Shown here: piece by piece, positions 9,515-19,185 of the stretch
How positions within the stretch are numbered: position 1 is the first letter of the stretch
How the letters are laid out: the number at the start of each line of letters is the position of its first letter
NCBI RefSeq assembly: GCF_000143415.4
Contig: NW_003314272.1
Coordinates: 770,727-834,726 of the forward strand
Direction of reading: 5' to 3'
Length of the DNA stretch: 64,000 bases
Source: Selaginella moellendorffii
Taxonomy: Eukaryota > Streptophyta > Lycopodiopsida > Selaginellales > Selaginellaceae
Program-made: the position numbers and the translations under genes
The notes under the pieces: model-generated
Databases searched by the model: none
Told to the model about the DNA's origin: nothing
The model's input: only the letters and a program-made list of their open reading frames with translations

Positions 9515-11068
9515 ATGGCGGAGGAGGAGCTCTCGCGCCTGGCGCTGGACGAGGAATCCGACAGCGATGAGGAGGGGGAGGTGGAATTAGGTTTCGTCCA
9601 AGCGCCAGAGGCGCCATGGATGCTTCGGCGCCAGCATTTTCCCTGTAAAGCTGGCGGAGCGGCGGTAAAAGAAGCTCTTGTTTCTGTGCTGCCTCGCATG
9701 TGAAGGGAATCAAGGCGGGCGCGTCTTGTTTTGTCCTTTTTTAAAGGAGTGAGTGATTGTGGTGGTTTGATTGGCAGGCTTGGCTCGATCCTGACAGCGT
9801 CCCGAGGACTCCAGATTCGTGCTGTGATTTTTGCGAGGAGCCTCTCCGTTTTTTGCTTCAGGTATTGATTGGACCTTGATTTGTTCTAGATTCGTTTGGT
9901 TGTGCAGATTTATGCTTCGCTGGAGGAGAGGAGCGATACGTTTCATCGAACGCTCTTTATGTTCATGTGCTCGAAGATGGAGTGCTTGAGAAGAGATCAA
10001 GCCGAGCAGAAGAAGCCCGCGCAGCCGTCTTCGAGAAGGTAGTTTTTTCTTTCGACGTCGAGCTTTCCGTTGTTTTAAAATTTTCTATTGCAGTGTGAAG
10101 GTCTTTCGATCGCAGCTTCCGCTTAAGAACATTTTCTACTCCGATACGCCGTCCAGAGGGAAGAATGATCGTCCTTTGACGACTGGAGGTACAAAGTATT
10201 GATGTTCTCCCGCCTAACATGAACTTTTTGTAGTGGATCTCTGTACGTGGTGTCGTACATGGAGAGGCGAAAAAGTCTGTGGAGGGTGTAAGACAACAAG
10301 ATACTGCTCTCGCCAACATCAGGTGCATACCTACTTTCGCTTAATTGACATTGTCAGTGTTGGACATGCTATTCTCCAGGTAGAGCACTGGCGCGCTGGT
10401 CATTCCTCTTCATGCAAAACTCAGGCACCTGTGCCAACGAATAACTCGAGCAATACCTTATGGCCCGAAATGGAGATAGTACTGGGTGAAGAAGAAAGAG
10501 ATGAAGAAACTGGAAACACTCTTCCAATCGTACCCGCTAACCAGTCTCTTGCCTTGAACGCAGAGCTTCAAGGCTTTGAAGAGGTCTGTCACTTAGTTCC
10601 TAGACTTTCTTACCCTGAACTCTGAATCGCAGGCATCTGGAGAGAAACAGTGCTGGGCAAACTTTCAAGCACGTATACAAAGAGCCCCAAGTCAAGTGCT
10701 CAGGTTTGGATTATGAGTTCCATCTGTTTCTTGTGTGTTGAATTGCCACACTTCAGATACTGTCGGAACAAAAATGCCAAAGTGTTGTGGATGAGACCGG
10801 ACGATCAGCCTACGGCCGTGGATATCTCACCTTGTCAACTTTGTGGAGGACCTCTCATCTTTGAGTTCCAGGTGTGCATGTGTCATGAGTTGCCTGTGTT
10901 AATCCCGAATTTTGATTCCAGGTTCTGCCGCAGCTGCTCTATTACTTTGGAGTAGATAACGAGCCGGATTCCCTTGACTGGGCCACGCTTGCGGTTTACT
11001 CGTGTTCTAACTCTTGCGAAGTGGAAGGCTACGCCCGAGAGTTCATTTGGGTTCAGCTTCCGAGCTGA
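9515..11068 (+). CDS. PDCD2: Programmed cell death protein 2 (PDCD2) with MYND zinc finger
   Basis: Nine exons: 9515-9664, 9778-9861, 9908-10038, 10094-10188, 10234-10322, 10380-10583, 10633-10703, 10757-10871, 10922-11068. All are GT-AG and phase-consistent, giving 361 aa. The N-terminal PDCD2 block has LGFVQAPE and AWLDPDSVP, then a Cys-rich segment (CCDFCEEPLRFLLQ, FHRTLFMFMC). A MYND finger follows at about 150-190: CTWCRTWRG, KVCGGCKTTRYCS, HWRAGHSSSC. The C-terminal TYPP-like block has CQLCGGPLIFEFQVLPQLL and DWATLAVYSCSNSC. Known family role: PDCD2 and its yeast relative Tsr4 chaperone ribosomal protein uS5 co-translationally. It is convergent with the gene at 11914-13983. A broken copy of its 3' half lies at about 14175-15032. 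Confidence 0.92.
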
Positions 11069-11913
11069 AGAAGCAAGTGACTTTAACTTCGAAAGGAGAA
11101 ACTTGCCAGATATGATCTTACGTTGAATTTTATCTCCCTTAACTCTTTCGCAGGGAAAACCACTATGGTTTCGATGCACGTTTTCATTTTTCTTTTCCAG
11201 CAAGGTGAAGCATAAGTCACTCCGCAGTCTCAGGTTCCCAAGCAGTCAATCGACGCGGTCTCCAAAGCAATCAGAAGACAAATATGTCGAATCTTGTTGC
11301 TGGTGCTTGGGAAGTATCATCAACATTTGGCCAAGTTGATGTCTCAGAACGGAGAACCTTCGCCAGACGTCCAGAGTTTTTCAAAACTAGCTTTTGTCTA
11401 TGTCGTTTATTATAATTTGGATCCAAGTCCATCACGACCACGAAGACAAATATCTACGGTATTTGTTTCTTACTCTTCTTTCCAACCATGAAACAACCTA
11501 CAACAGCAATGTTGATCTAGCAACTTGACGCAGTCGAAAACACTCTGCTCGAGTAAAGCGGGAGGTTTTCTCGATCATCTATCTACTATTTGAGATCCCA
11601 GGACTTCAACTACCAAAACATGGCTGGATTCACGTTCACAAATCCAGCGCATGCTTTACCACCTGTGCATCGCAACCCATCTACAACATAACTTCAAGTG
11701 GATCCAAGCGCGCCTATAAAGAAGTCGAGTTCACAAAAGCGTTGGTGTTACCACCCCGTCTTCCCAGGCTGAATCATTTACACCATTTGCTCTCTCGAAT
11801 CCAGAAACTTAACGTCCAAATGCCTCCAACGCTGATGACAGCCTCGAGTGTGAAAATAAGAGTGATTCATTCTTTAGACTACCTTCGGGGAGAGAACAGA
11901 ATTTAGAAATTTA
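11069..11913. other. Convergent intergenic region after PDCD2
   Basis: No gene is supported. The first 300 bp (to about 11370) is the PDCD2 3' flank that was duplicated together with exons 6-9 to about 14175-15032. The rest contains no recognisable coding frame. Confidence 0.5.
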
Positions 11914-13983
11914 CTACAAAGTTTCCCAGTTGCCGTTTGGCATATCTTTTTGAAATGATATCCATCCGTCACCTTCCTTCCTAGTGTATGATACTTGGAA
12001 AAGCTTTAAACCAGGCTTTAACATAACCATTAAAATTTTATCACGAAGCCTGGGGAGGAAGAGCAATTTTTCTAATTCTGCTTCTTTTGCATCTTCCTGT
12101 GCCATTAAGATATATCAAAATTACAACACGTCAACAAAATCATTAAACGAACCTCATCTTCTGTTCCAAAAGGCGGGCATGGTTCAAAAGGTGTGACGGG
12201 CTCGAGCAAAACAGGGATGTAACATCCAATGACCACAACTTTGTCGGTGCGCAGCTCCCACGGTAAATCGTCTTTGTCATCACGTCTATTTGACCGCTTC
12301 GTTTTAGCCAAGAGATGCTACAAAAAGAAATACTTTGTGAACAGTTGTTAAATCTAATCTAGACCATACCTCTTGCTTTTGTTGTTTGCTTTTAAGCCAT
12401 TGTTGTGCATCCACAGTGCTCGTAAAGATATTTTCCACGGGAAGTTTGCTCCTCCACAAGGTCTCAAAGCCTCTTAAGTACAGTGGTGGCACTTCGCTGA
12501 AAATCAACTCAGGATTGGGAGTGAACTCCATCATCATTTCTCCGACGAGTGTCCTGGCCCTTGAAAGGGCATCCCCTGCGTACACCCGCTCCACGAAAGC
12601 ACCCTGAAAGTGAAAGAGTCTTACTATCACGTAGAACAATTAATGTACCAATAGCTTTCGGAACATGAAACACACTGATGTTCTTCCAAAGCTTGTAATG
12701 GAAACGATGAGCTGTACAAGCCTGTGACTTCCTTTAACTTTAGTCCCTGGAAAAGATTAAAACTCAAAGATATCAATAATAAACAAGTTATGACACTTAC
12801 TCTGGATGTAGCTTAGAGAATCTAGAGTTTTTTTATCTATCCGTTTTATGGATATATACTGTATTGTGCGCTTGCAGCTGGTTGCAAGCTCTGTGACCAA
12901 CATATTAGAACAGTTAGCTAAGAAAAACAAGAATTTTACCGAGCGTTTTTGTGATCTTGAAACCCCAAGTAGATTTAAGAACTTGAGGTTGCTCTTTTGC
13001 ATCCTGTAAATTACACATCAAGGATTGCAACGCAAAATCAAATTCTTACCCATTCCATCAATGAAGCAAGTGTTGCTTTAGCTTTAGCTAAAGCAACACG
13101 TCGCAATATATCATCCCACTGTCCTAAGATATCAGCCGAACGGCCGATTCTTCGAGACTCCATTAGAGGGATTTTCCCGTCACTCACAGTAAATGTTAAA
13201 GTTCCTCGCAGCAGGGGTTCCTCACGGAAACACGGATCAAGAACCTACAGGACAGTTTCACGTAAAAAGCAGCTTATAACCTTCAAACTCACCACTAATT
13301 CGTTGCTATCAAAAACGCCAAACGTTACAGTGATAGGTAGCTGCTGTACCTTGACCATGAACTGGGACAAGAGAAATATGTAAGAACCTTAGACAAATTG
13401 TTCATAGTGAATCCTTACCTCTGCCTCTCGTCTCTGAAAGGAGAGTATGGCCGCCAAAACAGCAATATTGGCACCATCAATCACATTCCTGCAAAAACAC
13501 AAAACAATTCAATAATGTCTGGAAAGGAAAATAAAAAGCAAAAAGAGCATTACCCGCCCTGATGTCTAACCCAGATTGCAATGCGTAAGCTTTTTCCTGG
13601 CATAGCGCAGACACACTCACTGCAAAAATGTGTGAACAAATATAGCTCCGTTTTGCACATAGAAAAATACCTCAAGAAGCAGGTAATCTTTCTTGACAGC
13701 TCTTCAGGCCCAATATCGAGTGGAGGCTCATCAAACTCAGTATGCACATTGAAGAATGGATGAACCGATTCAACACTCGCACTCACAGAAGCTTGGATTA
13801 CAGATGTCCCCAGGTAGATGACACCAGTCCTATAAAAAACACGATCTATCAATCACTGAGCTCTCAAATTTCGGACTTTTACTTGGATGGAAAGATTATT
13901 AGTCGCCGGGCATCAAAAGGACCGCGGCCGTCATAGCGAACCCACGCTGGAGCTGCTGCCCGTCCCAGCGGCGTAGTAGCCAT
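11914..13983 (-). CDS. RRP45-like RNase PH-fold protein with a long unrecognised C-terminal extension
   Basis: Twelve exons (- strand): 13883-13983, 13671-13829, 13554-13619, 13419-13488, 13293-13361, 13050-13244, 12940-13003, 12801-12890, 12649-12746, 12370-12603, 12153-12317, 11914-12096. All are GT-AG and phase-consistent, giving 497 aa. Residues about 15-200 resemble exosome subunit RRP45: YDGRGPFDARRL, then MPGKSLRIAIWV, GGNVIDGANIAVLAAILSF and LPITVTFGVF. The substrate-binding and catalytic residues of active RNase PH enzymes are not evident, as in eukaryotic exosome ring subunits. From about residue 240 to the end I recognise nothing. Visible pieces include a conserved-looking stretch with FTPNPELIFSEVPPLYLRGF, a Lys/Arg/Asp-rich linker, and WELRTDKVVVIGCYIPVLL. 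The two halves are linked by clean introns, but a fusion of two adjacent genes in my model cannot be excluded without transcripts. Confidence 0.65.
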
Positions 13984-14174
13984 GGCTCGGATTTCCGATG
14001 CGCTCGTACACGCTGTGCGCAATCTCGTTTGCTTCTCGGGCATATCAAAAGCCCTAATACATTGCCACGTGTCCCTGGTCTCCCAAAGGATACGTAGCAG
14101 CAGGCCGAGCTAGACGCCGACGGCTTTTATATACATATCTCGCCGAAACCTAAGAATACTGGAAGATCCATAAG

Positions 14175-15032
14175 CCCTGGCGCGCTGGTCATTCCTCTTC
14201 ATGCACACCTGCGCCAACGAATAACTCGAGCAATAACTTATGGCCCGAAATGGAGAGCGAAGAACAAAGAGATGAAGAAACTGGAAACACTCTTCCCATC
14301 CTACCCGCTAACCAGTCTCTTGCCTTAAACTCAGAGGTTCAAGGCTTTGAAGAGGTTTGTGGTTCTACCTTGAATCGCAGGCATCTGAAGAGAAACAGGG
14401 TTGGGCGAAATTTCAAGTACGTATACAAAGAGCCCCAAGTCAAGTGGTGACGTTTGGAGATTCCATTTATTTCTTGTGTGTTGAATTGCTACTCTTCAGA
14501 TACTGTCGGAACAAAAATTGGGATGACACCGGACGATCAGCCTGATATCTCACCATGTCAACTTTGTGGAGGACCTCGCATCTTTGAGTTCCCGGTGTGC
14601 GAGTTGCCTAATTTTGAATGCCAGGTTCTGCCGCAGATGCTCTATTACTTTGGACAACGAGCCGGATTCCCTTGACTGGGCCACGCGTACGGTTTAATCG
14701 TGTTCTAACTCTTGTGACGTGGAAGGCTGTTCATTTGCGTTCAGCTTCCAAGCTGAAGATGCAAGGATTTCGAAAGGAGAAAATTGCCAGATACACAGGG
14801 AAAACCACTACGCGTTTTCATTTTCCTTTTCCAGAAAGGTGAAGCATAAGTCACTCCGCAGTCTCAGGTTCCCGAGGAGACAATCGACGCGGTCTTCAAA
14901 GCAATCATCTCCAGAGACCGTTACTATGTTGGACTTATTGTAAATAGAATCTTGTTGCTAGTACTCTGGAAGTATCGTCAGCATTAACCTGTTGTCTCAG
15001 AGACGAGTGGCACGGAGAACCTTCGGCAGACG
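14175..15032 (+). pseudogene. Partial duplicate of PDCD2 (exons 6-9 plus 3' flank)
   Basis: The sequence matches about 10384-11370 of the intact PDCD2 gene in the same orientation. It starts in exon 6 (the GCGCGCTGG/CATTCCTC region) and runs through shortened intron 6, exon 7, intron 7, exons 8 and 9, and about 300 bp of 3' flank, ending at a shared GGAGAACCTTCG word. Introns are kept, so it is a DNA duplication rather than a retrocopy. Several internal deletions, for example in exon 6 and in the segment equivalent to exon 9, break the frame. There is no start codon in the homologous frame. The glycosyltransferase gene begins less than 100 bp after its end. Confidence 0.8.
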
Positions 15033-15097
15033 GCAATCTCTTTTGACTTGGATATGTTGACTCGGTATGGATGGACTCGGTATGAGCACACGGGAAG

Positions 15098-16326
15098 ATG
15101 GATCCGGGTTTTGATGCTTCAAGAGGGCAACACCTCTTTGGACAGATCCATTTCTCAACCTCGGCAGCCAACATGAAGAGAACGAGCAAGCCTCCAGCGG
15201 TGTATGCTTCGGCTGTCTTCGTATTCATACTGCTTGCGCTGGTGGTTGTTTTGGGGCCATTTGATCTTGGATTTCTGTCAGGCCAGACTCTGGCTGGTTC
15301 GTCCAGATTTTTTGCAGCCACTCCCGAGAGCCTCGCAGCCAGCAATCAATTCGTAAGTAGCAAACTAAGGTCGAACGTATATTCGCTAACTCGTTTCCTT
15401 GCATAGACCGTGGAGGAGCTGAGAGGCTTGAATCAAGTGCTACACGATGCCAAGTTTGGTGACAACACGATAATTCTCACGCATCTCAACCAGGCCTGGG
15501 CAGCAAATGGCAGCATGATCGAGATGTTCCTTCGCAGCTTTCACGAGGGGATTGGGACAGAGAAGCTGCTGGATCATCTTGTCATTGTGGCACTCGACGA
15601 GCCTTCCTTTCAGCGGTGCGTCCAAGTTCACAAGCACTGTGTTGTTCTCAAGACCGAGGGAGTGGATTTCTCGGGAGATCAAAAGAGTTACATGGCTGAG
15701 GACTACTTGAAGATGATGTGGAGAAGGATTCAGCTGCTCAGTGTCGTCCTCGAGCTCGGCTACAGCTTCGTCTTCACAGTGAGCTCGAGAAGTTTTCCAT
15801 TGACTTTTGCTTGAATGACGCGTTGTTTTTATCCTTCCAGGACACTGACGTGTTGTGGTTTCGCGATCCATTCCCTCGTTTCCATGCGGGTGCCGACTTT
15901 GAAATCGCCTGCGACAGATTCAATGGCGCCGATGCCGACTTGAGCAATCCAGTGAACGGAGGCTTCCTCCACGTCGTCTCCAACAGCAAGACAATCTCGC
16001 TCTACAAGCTGTGGTACGAATCCCGTCTCAGGTTCCCGGGCAAGCACGATCAGCACGTCTTTGACGCGATCAAACTCAGCCCGGAGTTTGGAGCTCTGGG
16101 CTTGAACGTCCGGCTGTTGGGCACGGAGTATTTCGGCGGGTTCTGTGAGAAAGCAAAGGATCTGGACGTGGTTTGCACCATGCACGCCAATTGCTGCATC
16201 GGCCTGGAGAAGAAGATGATGAACCTGGAGCTGGTTGCCGAGGGCTGGAGCTTGTTTAAGCTCATGACACCGGATCAGAGGCAACACTTCCAAATATCTT
16301 GGAGGGCTCCAGTGAACTGCCCGTGA
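15098..16326 (+). CDS. GT77-type nucleotide-diphospho-sugar transferase (type II membrane protein)
   Basis: Three exons, 15098-15352, 15407-15778 and 15841-16326 (GT-AG), give 370 aa. An in-frame ATG at 15173 is an equally plausible start and would give a shorter cytoplasmic tail. A single hydrophobic anchor (AVFVFILLALVVVLGPF) marks a Golgi type II protein. The catalytic region carries NTIILTHLNQAWA, the DTDVLWFRDPF motif (DXD, nucleotide-sugar and metal binding) directly at the start of exon 3, NGGFLHV, and GKHDQHVFDAI. These are typical of the plant family containing RRA and related arabinosyl- and galactosyltransferases. The acceptor cannot be read from sequence. The gene starts immediately after the PDCD2 duplicate, so its promoter may lie within duplicated DNA. 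Confidence 0.87.
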
Positions 16327-16499
16327 ATTCTTTTTATCCGAGCGTGTATTATATGGATCGAAATTCTTTTTGTGAAGGACAAGTTACATGAATTCCAAGA
16401 CAGTGTTTCCGGCCCAAATAGACTTTGACTAGTTTGAAAATAGAATATTCTACGTGGAATATTCACACTTCATAGTGAATATTAAAACAATATGTTTCA
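16327..16499. repeat. 3' flank of the GT77 gene with a short perfect inverted repeat
   Basis: AATATTCAC at 16458-16466 and GTGAATATT at 16475-16483 form a 9-bp perfect inverted repeat with an 8-bp spacer. It lies about 130 bp after the GT77 stop and just before the tRNA-like cassette. No gene is present. Confidence 0.6.
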
Positions 16500-16618
16500 A
16501 GTGATCAGCCCTAGGGGTAGTGGTTAAGCCCGGGGAGATGGGATAATCCTATAGAGCCGAATCCCAGGATCGAGACCCTGGAAGAGGAGGGACCCTCTTC
16601 AAACTGATCACTCCTTTT
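16500..16618 (+). repeat. tRNA-like cassette bounded by inverted 9-mers (candidate tRNA-derived SINE)
   Basis: AGTGATCAG (16500-16508) and CTGATCACT (16604-16612) are perfect inverted ends. Inside lie an A-box-like GTAGTGGTTAAGCC (16518-16530) and a T-arm-like hairpin CCAGG/CCTGG around ATCGAGAC (about 16564-16581). A T4 run follows at the right end. Cloverleaf pairing is incomplete, so I do not call a tRNA gene. The T-arm resembles that of initiator tRNA-Met with one inserted base. Confidence 0.45.
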
Positions 16619-16639
16619 ATTGGAGGGCTAGGGTTCTAG

Positions 16640-17575
16640 CGGGCATCGCCGAGGGCGCAGGGGATGGTGTAGAGGTTGCTGACGCGGTAGCAGGCGCTGG
16701 CTTGGCCAATCCGAGAGGCATGATTTCTAATTTCTTGCATGAATTGGAGCGGCAGTCGTAGGCTTCCAGGATCTGGTGAGTGTCGCGTCTAGCAGTGCAT
16801 TCTCCTCCACGGACGAGATTTCCTCGGGGACATTCCCATCGATCACTGGCTCCAGCTTGAGCGTGGATGGATCAAAGTCGAGGCAAGCGCAGGTCCCTTG
16901 CCGGATAACTCTATACTCTCCGGGAAGCAGAATGTCGATGGAGATGGCAGCCGTCGAGCACCAGGTAGCTCCCCAGATCCCAGATGATTTAAGTTTGTGC
17001 CGTTCCAGGGGGTGAAGCCAACCACAGCGTGAGGCTGGAGCTCGAGATAAAAGCTTCCATGGCTTTTGTTTGTGGGAGAGGCGCTGGAGACAAGCTTTAG
17101 TATGTCGTTGACGAACAGCGAGTCCGTGGGGTGGTCGAAGCTCTGCCAGACTTCCTAGCCATTCCTGCGGAGGAGGACGAGTATAGACCGCCATAGCCAC
17201 GACTCCTGTTCCTTGGCCGGAGGTGTTGGAAGACCATACCTGGAGAGGTCCCTGGCTCAGGACTAAGTTTCCATCGTCGCCAAATGCGAGGGTCGCGTCT
17301 GGGAAGGCTTGCCAGAAACTGGCAACGGTGGTGGAAGAGCTGCATTCGACGTCCTTGAAGTCGGGCTTCCAGATCGACAAGTAGAACGATGGCGGGTGCG
17401 AAAGGCGGGTGCCAAAGCTGTAGGAGAAGCCCCTCATGATCGTCAGGTTGGGAGCGACCAATGGATCGATCGTCCATTTCGAGTTGACAAGCAACTAAAG
17501 TGAGAGCGGGATCAAAACACTGGAGGACGAGAAAATCAATGTAAAAGCTGGAGAAAGGAAAGTTTTGCCACATGT
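16640..17575 (-). pseudogene. Bulb-type (mannose-binding) lectin-domain secreted protein, frameshifted
   Basis: Fragments in different frames of the - strand together resemble an EP1-like or G-type lectin protein. There is a hydrophobic leader near 17573, then APNLTIMRGFSYSFGT, then a B-lectin block with LAFGDDGNLVLSQGPLQVWS. After that the homologous frame shifts to read VWQSFDHPTDSLF and VVGFTPWNGTN, and shifts again for LPGEYRVIRQGTCAC. At least two frame changes and an in-frame TAG after the NG preceding EVWQSF show it is broken. Introns could explain one change but not the TAG. It lies between the GT77 gene and HVA22. Confidence 0.65.
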
Positions 17576-17888
17576 TTAGCCATCTACGGCAGGCTTATAG
17601 CATCCATCCGAAAACGACACTCCATTGGCTTGTCCGTGGAAGAGGAGGAAAGCTCGCCGAATCTAATCCTGTGATAAGTACAGCAGTGGTAATCCTCGCC
17701 AAAAGGAAAAACTTAAAAAGTGCTCTCTCCATACCTCTAGAAGTTCTTTTGAGTTGATCCAGCCAACCTGTGACGAGTAGTTGTTGAAGAAACTTGGAAA
17801 CTCTGTCCGTACCTCTAGAAGCTCGAGTTGGATCCAGCAAGTTTACTTTGCTTTTCTTTTCTTGTGTTGGGAGAAGGAATTACGGTTG

Positions 17889-18882
17889 TCAAGGGACGCG
17901 AATGTAAGTTGCCCTGTGTTGCCGTGCACGAGTTGCTTTGAAGAAAGATGATGGCGAAGGTGGTTCGCGGTCAATTTTGTGAGGTGTCAATGAAGACTGC
18001 TCGTGCTTGCCACTGTCACTTGTCAAGCTGCTCTTGATCTCTTCGCTTTCTTCCCGAATCACAACTTGACTGTAGTATGCGGGATCCACATTTTCTGGCG
18101 ACTGTAAACTCGGTTGCAACTGCATTGCTTCGAAACTACTGTTAGAGAAAACAGGAAGAGAAAGAGAGACACAAGAAGAGCACGAACCTGTGGAAAATGG
18201 CGCCTGTAGGCCTGAAGACGTATTTGCGGAGAGGCTAAGCAATGAAGGAGCTCGAAAAACTTGGACTGGGCGAATAGAGAAGCGCGCTGCCAGAGAAGAT
18301 ACGTCAAGTCTTTGGCCTGTCCCCTCAGTTCACCCAATCTCCGGTCAATTTCTGGTTCGTAGCTCGTCACAAACGGTTTCAAAAACGTCGTGTAAATGTA
18401 GTTTGTCCCCTGAAAGTATAAATTCGATCTGGCCCCAGACAGTACAAACAAAAACTATAGCAAACCTTAGTCTTGGGATACCACAAGTAGACTATAAAAG
18501 CAAGCTTTGCTTCATTGTACATCGGAAGCCTGCAGCAAGCAAAGACACCTCAGACTGCTTGCTATTCTAGCTAGCTCTGGATATTACCAGGAAATGAGAA
18601 TGTCGGTTATTCTTTCCACAAACGTCACCACCGCAATTAGCACCCTAGACAAACAAACTGGTTATAGCTGCAAAGAGAAAAAAGCTTCCAACAGTTACCA
18701 GTATTGGCACCAAAACGTTTGTTCTTCCGCATCGGTTTTCCTGTTCTCGATGCTCTTAAAGCACTCGTATGCAGGATAAACGTAGCCAAGGAACATCCTG
18801 AAAAGAAGACGACTGTGAAGAACATCCAGGAACCAAGACTCCAAAACACTTACGTGAGAGTTCTCATAATGAAAGACGCCAT
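17889..18882 (-). CDS. HVA22-like (TB2/DP1/REEP family) membrane-shaping protein
   Basis: Six exons (- strand): 18854-18882, 18699-18797, 18588-18644, 18466-18529, 18188-18409, 17889-18119. All are GT-AG, giving 233 aa. Family hallmarks appear in order: the GYVYPAYECFKSIE start, FWCQYW, a hydrophobic hairpin VLIAVVTFVERITDILISW, then PMYNEAKLAFIVYLWYPKTKG and YIYTTFLKPFV. HVA22/REEP proteins insert hairpins in the ER and shape tubules or affect vesicle traffic; plant HVA22 members are often ABA- or stress-induced. The sequence is closest in character to the HVA22h/i/j group. The C-terminal part (about 150-233) is polar and Ser-rich. The last-exon acceptor is set by frame, because an AG 18 bp earlier would meet a stop at once. 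It is co-oriented with ALS, 303 bp downstream of the ALS stop. Confidence 0.88.
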
Positions 18883-19185
18883 CTTCCACAGCTCTACGCC
18901 CTGTTGCGATGTGTACTCAAAACCCCGAGCTTTCTCCTTCGATGGAACTTCTTTCGTGTCCTCCTCTGCGAAGATCCATTCTAACCCCACATTTCAGCAC
19001 GAGAACTCGTGCTTCCTGCAGAGCTAACTCGTCAACATCATCAGAAATCTCACGATGGCTTGAGGGCGCGTCGGTTTCTTGCAACCGGCTGCAGCCGGTC
19101 TCTCTAACACGTGGAGCGAGATAGTTAGGTACAAACATCGGGCCGTATATTCCTGCCTCTCCTCTACAACAACACTTTTCTTCAC

